DNA of 23,425 nucleotides from CAYZPB01 sp964551195. Lineage in GTDB: Bacteria; Bacillota; Bacilli; Tepidibacillales; Tepidibacillaceae. The stretch spans positions 1 through 23,425 of the forward strand of contig CAZKBI010000018.1 in NCBI GenBank assembly GCA_964551195.1. The letters are read 5' to 3'. Numbering within the stretch: the first letter of the stretch is position 1; each line of letters begins with the position of its first letter. This document shows positions 23,090 through 23,425 of this stretch, piece by piece. Under the pieces are notes generated by a model. The model was not told the origin of the DNA and made no database searches. It worked only from the letters and a program-made list of their open reading frames with translations. A program made the position numbers and the translations under genes.

Positions 23090-23425
23090 TGTTCAGAAAC
23101 CAATTTGCTGGTACAGGAATATTAGCTCGCTCGATATTAAGGCGTGACCGATTAAGAATATTTATCTGGATTATTGCTATTACACTAGTTGTGATGTCTA
23201 CAGCTGCATTATTACCTGACATTTTTACAACAGATATGGAACGACAAATCATAGCAGAAACCATGAAAAATCCGGCAATTACCTTTATGCTGGGGCCTGG
23301 CTATGGGTTAGATGATTATACAGTCGGCGCAATGATGGCGCATAATATGTTGCTTTTTACAGTTCTTACAGCTGGAATAATGAACATTTTGTTGACTACC
23401 AGGCATACCCGTGAGGATGAGGAGG
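23089..23425 (+). CDS. ABC-2 exporter permease (partial, cut by window end)
   Basis: ATG 23089 overlaps the ATPase stop, and the frame stays open for 112 codons to the last base. Residues about 22-43 form a first transmembrane helix after a basic start. A soluble part with NPAITFMLGPGYGLDDYTVG and AHNMLLFTVL follows, then another hydrophobic segment and RHTREDEE. This layout matches large permeases of the polyketide-antibiotic exporter type (COG3559-like), in which an R-T-R-x-E-E motif follows the second helix. With the ATPase it would export an unknown compound. The C-terminus is missing here. Confidence 0.85.
   Translation, partial: MFRNQFAGTGILARSILRRDRLRIFIWIIAITLVVMSTAALLPDIFTTDMERQIIAETMKNPAITFMLGPGYGLDDYTVGAMMAHNMLLFTVLTAGIMNILLTTRHTREDEE

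Noticed and set aside
1..23425. CRISPR arrays, tRNA or rRNA genes, insertion sequences, phage genes
   Set aside because: No regularly spaced repeats, no tRNA-like cloverleaf I could recognise, and no transposase, integrase or phage protein among the readable frames.

Overview
The window is an ordinary, gene-dense chromosomal stretch that looks like an anaerobic member of the Bacillota (Clostridia-like). The evidence is AT-rich DNA, strong AGGAGG-type ribosome binding sites, several TTG starts, the yqeG-yqeH-aroE-nadD-yqeK-rsfS block, comEA-comEB, a secreted stalk-domain/SleB hydrolase, a GluP-type rhomboid protease, and a membrane polyferredoxin. The exact taxon cannot be fixed from the sequence alone.

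Layout. 1-213: no clear gene; a perfect 17-bp inverted repeat and perhaps the tail of an upstream gene. 280-4316: two overlapping genes for an asymmetric heterodimeric ABC exporter of the BmrCD/TM287-288 type. 4345-8137: four tightly spaced genes for a SleB-type cell-wall hydrolase, a TPM-domain membrane protein, a rhomboid protease with TPR repeats, and a CobO-type corrinoid adenosyltransferase. 8151-8467: a promoter, a cobalamin riboswitch, an intrinsic terminator, and an alternative hairpin that would cover the next Shine-Dalgarno. 8476-11244: btuF-btuC-btuD, a corrinoid importer. Imported corrinoid would be adenosylated by the enzyme encoded just upstream of the riboswitch.

11310-18813 is a housekeeping run: yqeG (HAD phosphatase), yqeH (ribosome-assembly GTPase), aroE, nadD, yqeK (Ap4A hydrolase), rsfS (ribosome silencing), cvfB (S1-domain RNA-binding protein) and leuS. 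It ends in a strong bidirectional terminator at 18832-18869. It covers ribosome biogenesis, NAD synthesis, the shikimate pathway and leucine charging.

18886-20690 lies on the minus strand. It encodes a NapH/YccM-like membrane polyferredoxin flanked by two small membrane-anchored proteins that are paralogous to each other. This is the least explained gene set here and the best candidate for an uncharacterised system, probably extracytoplasmic or membrane electron transfer. 20739-22075: comEA, with a good sigma-A promoter, and comEB (dCMP deaminase); comEC does not follow. 22196-23425: an ABC-2 type exporter, with a complete ATPase and a permease cut by the window end. Two near-identical short palindromes (20213-20226 and 22157-22170) lie in the last two intergenic regions and resemble REP-like elements.
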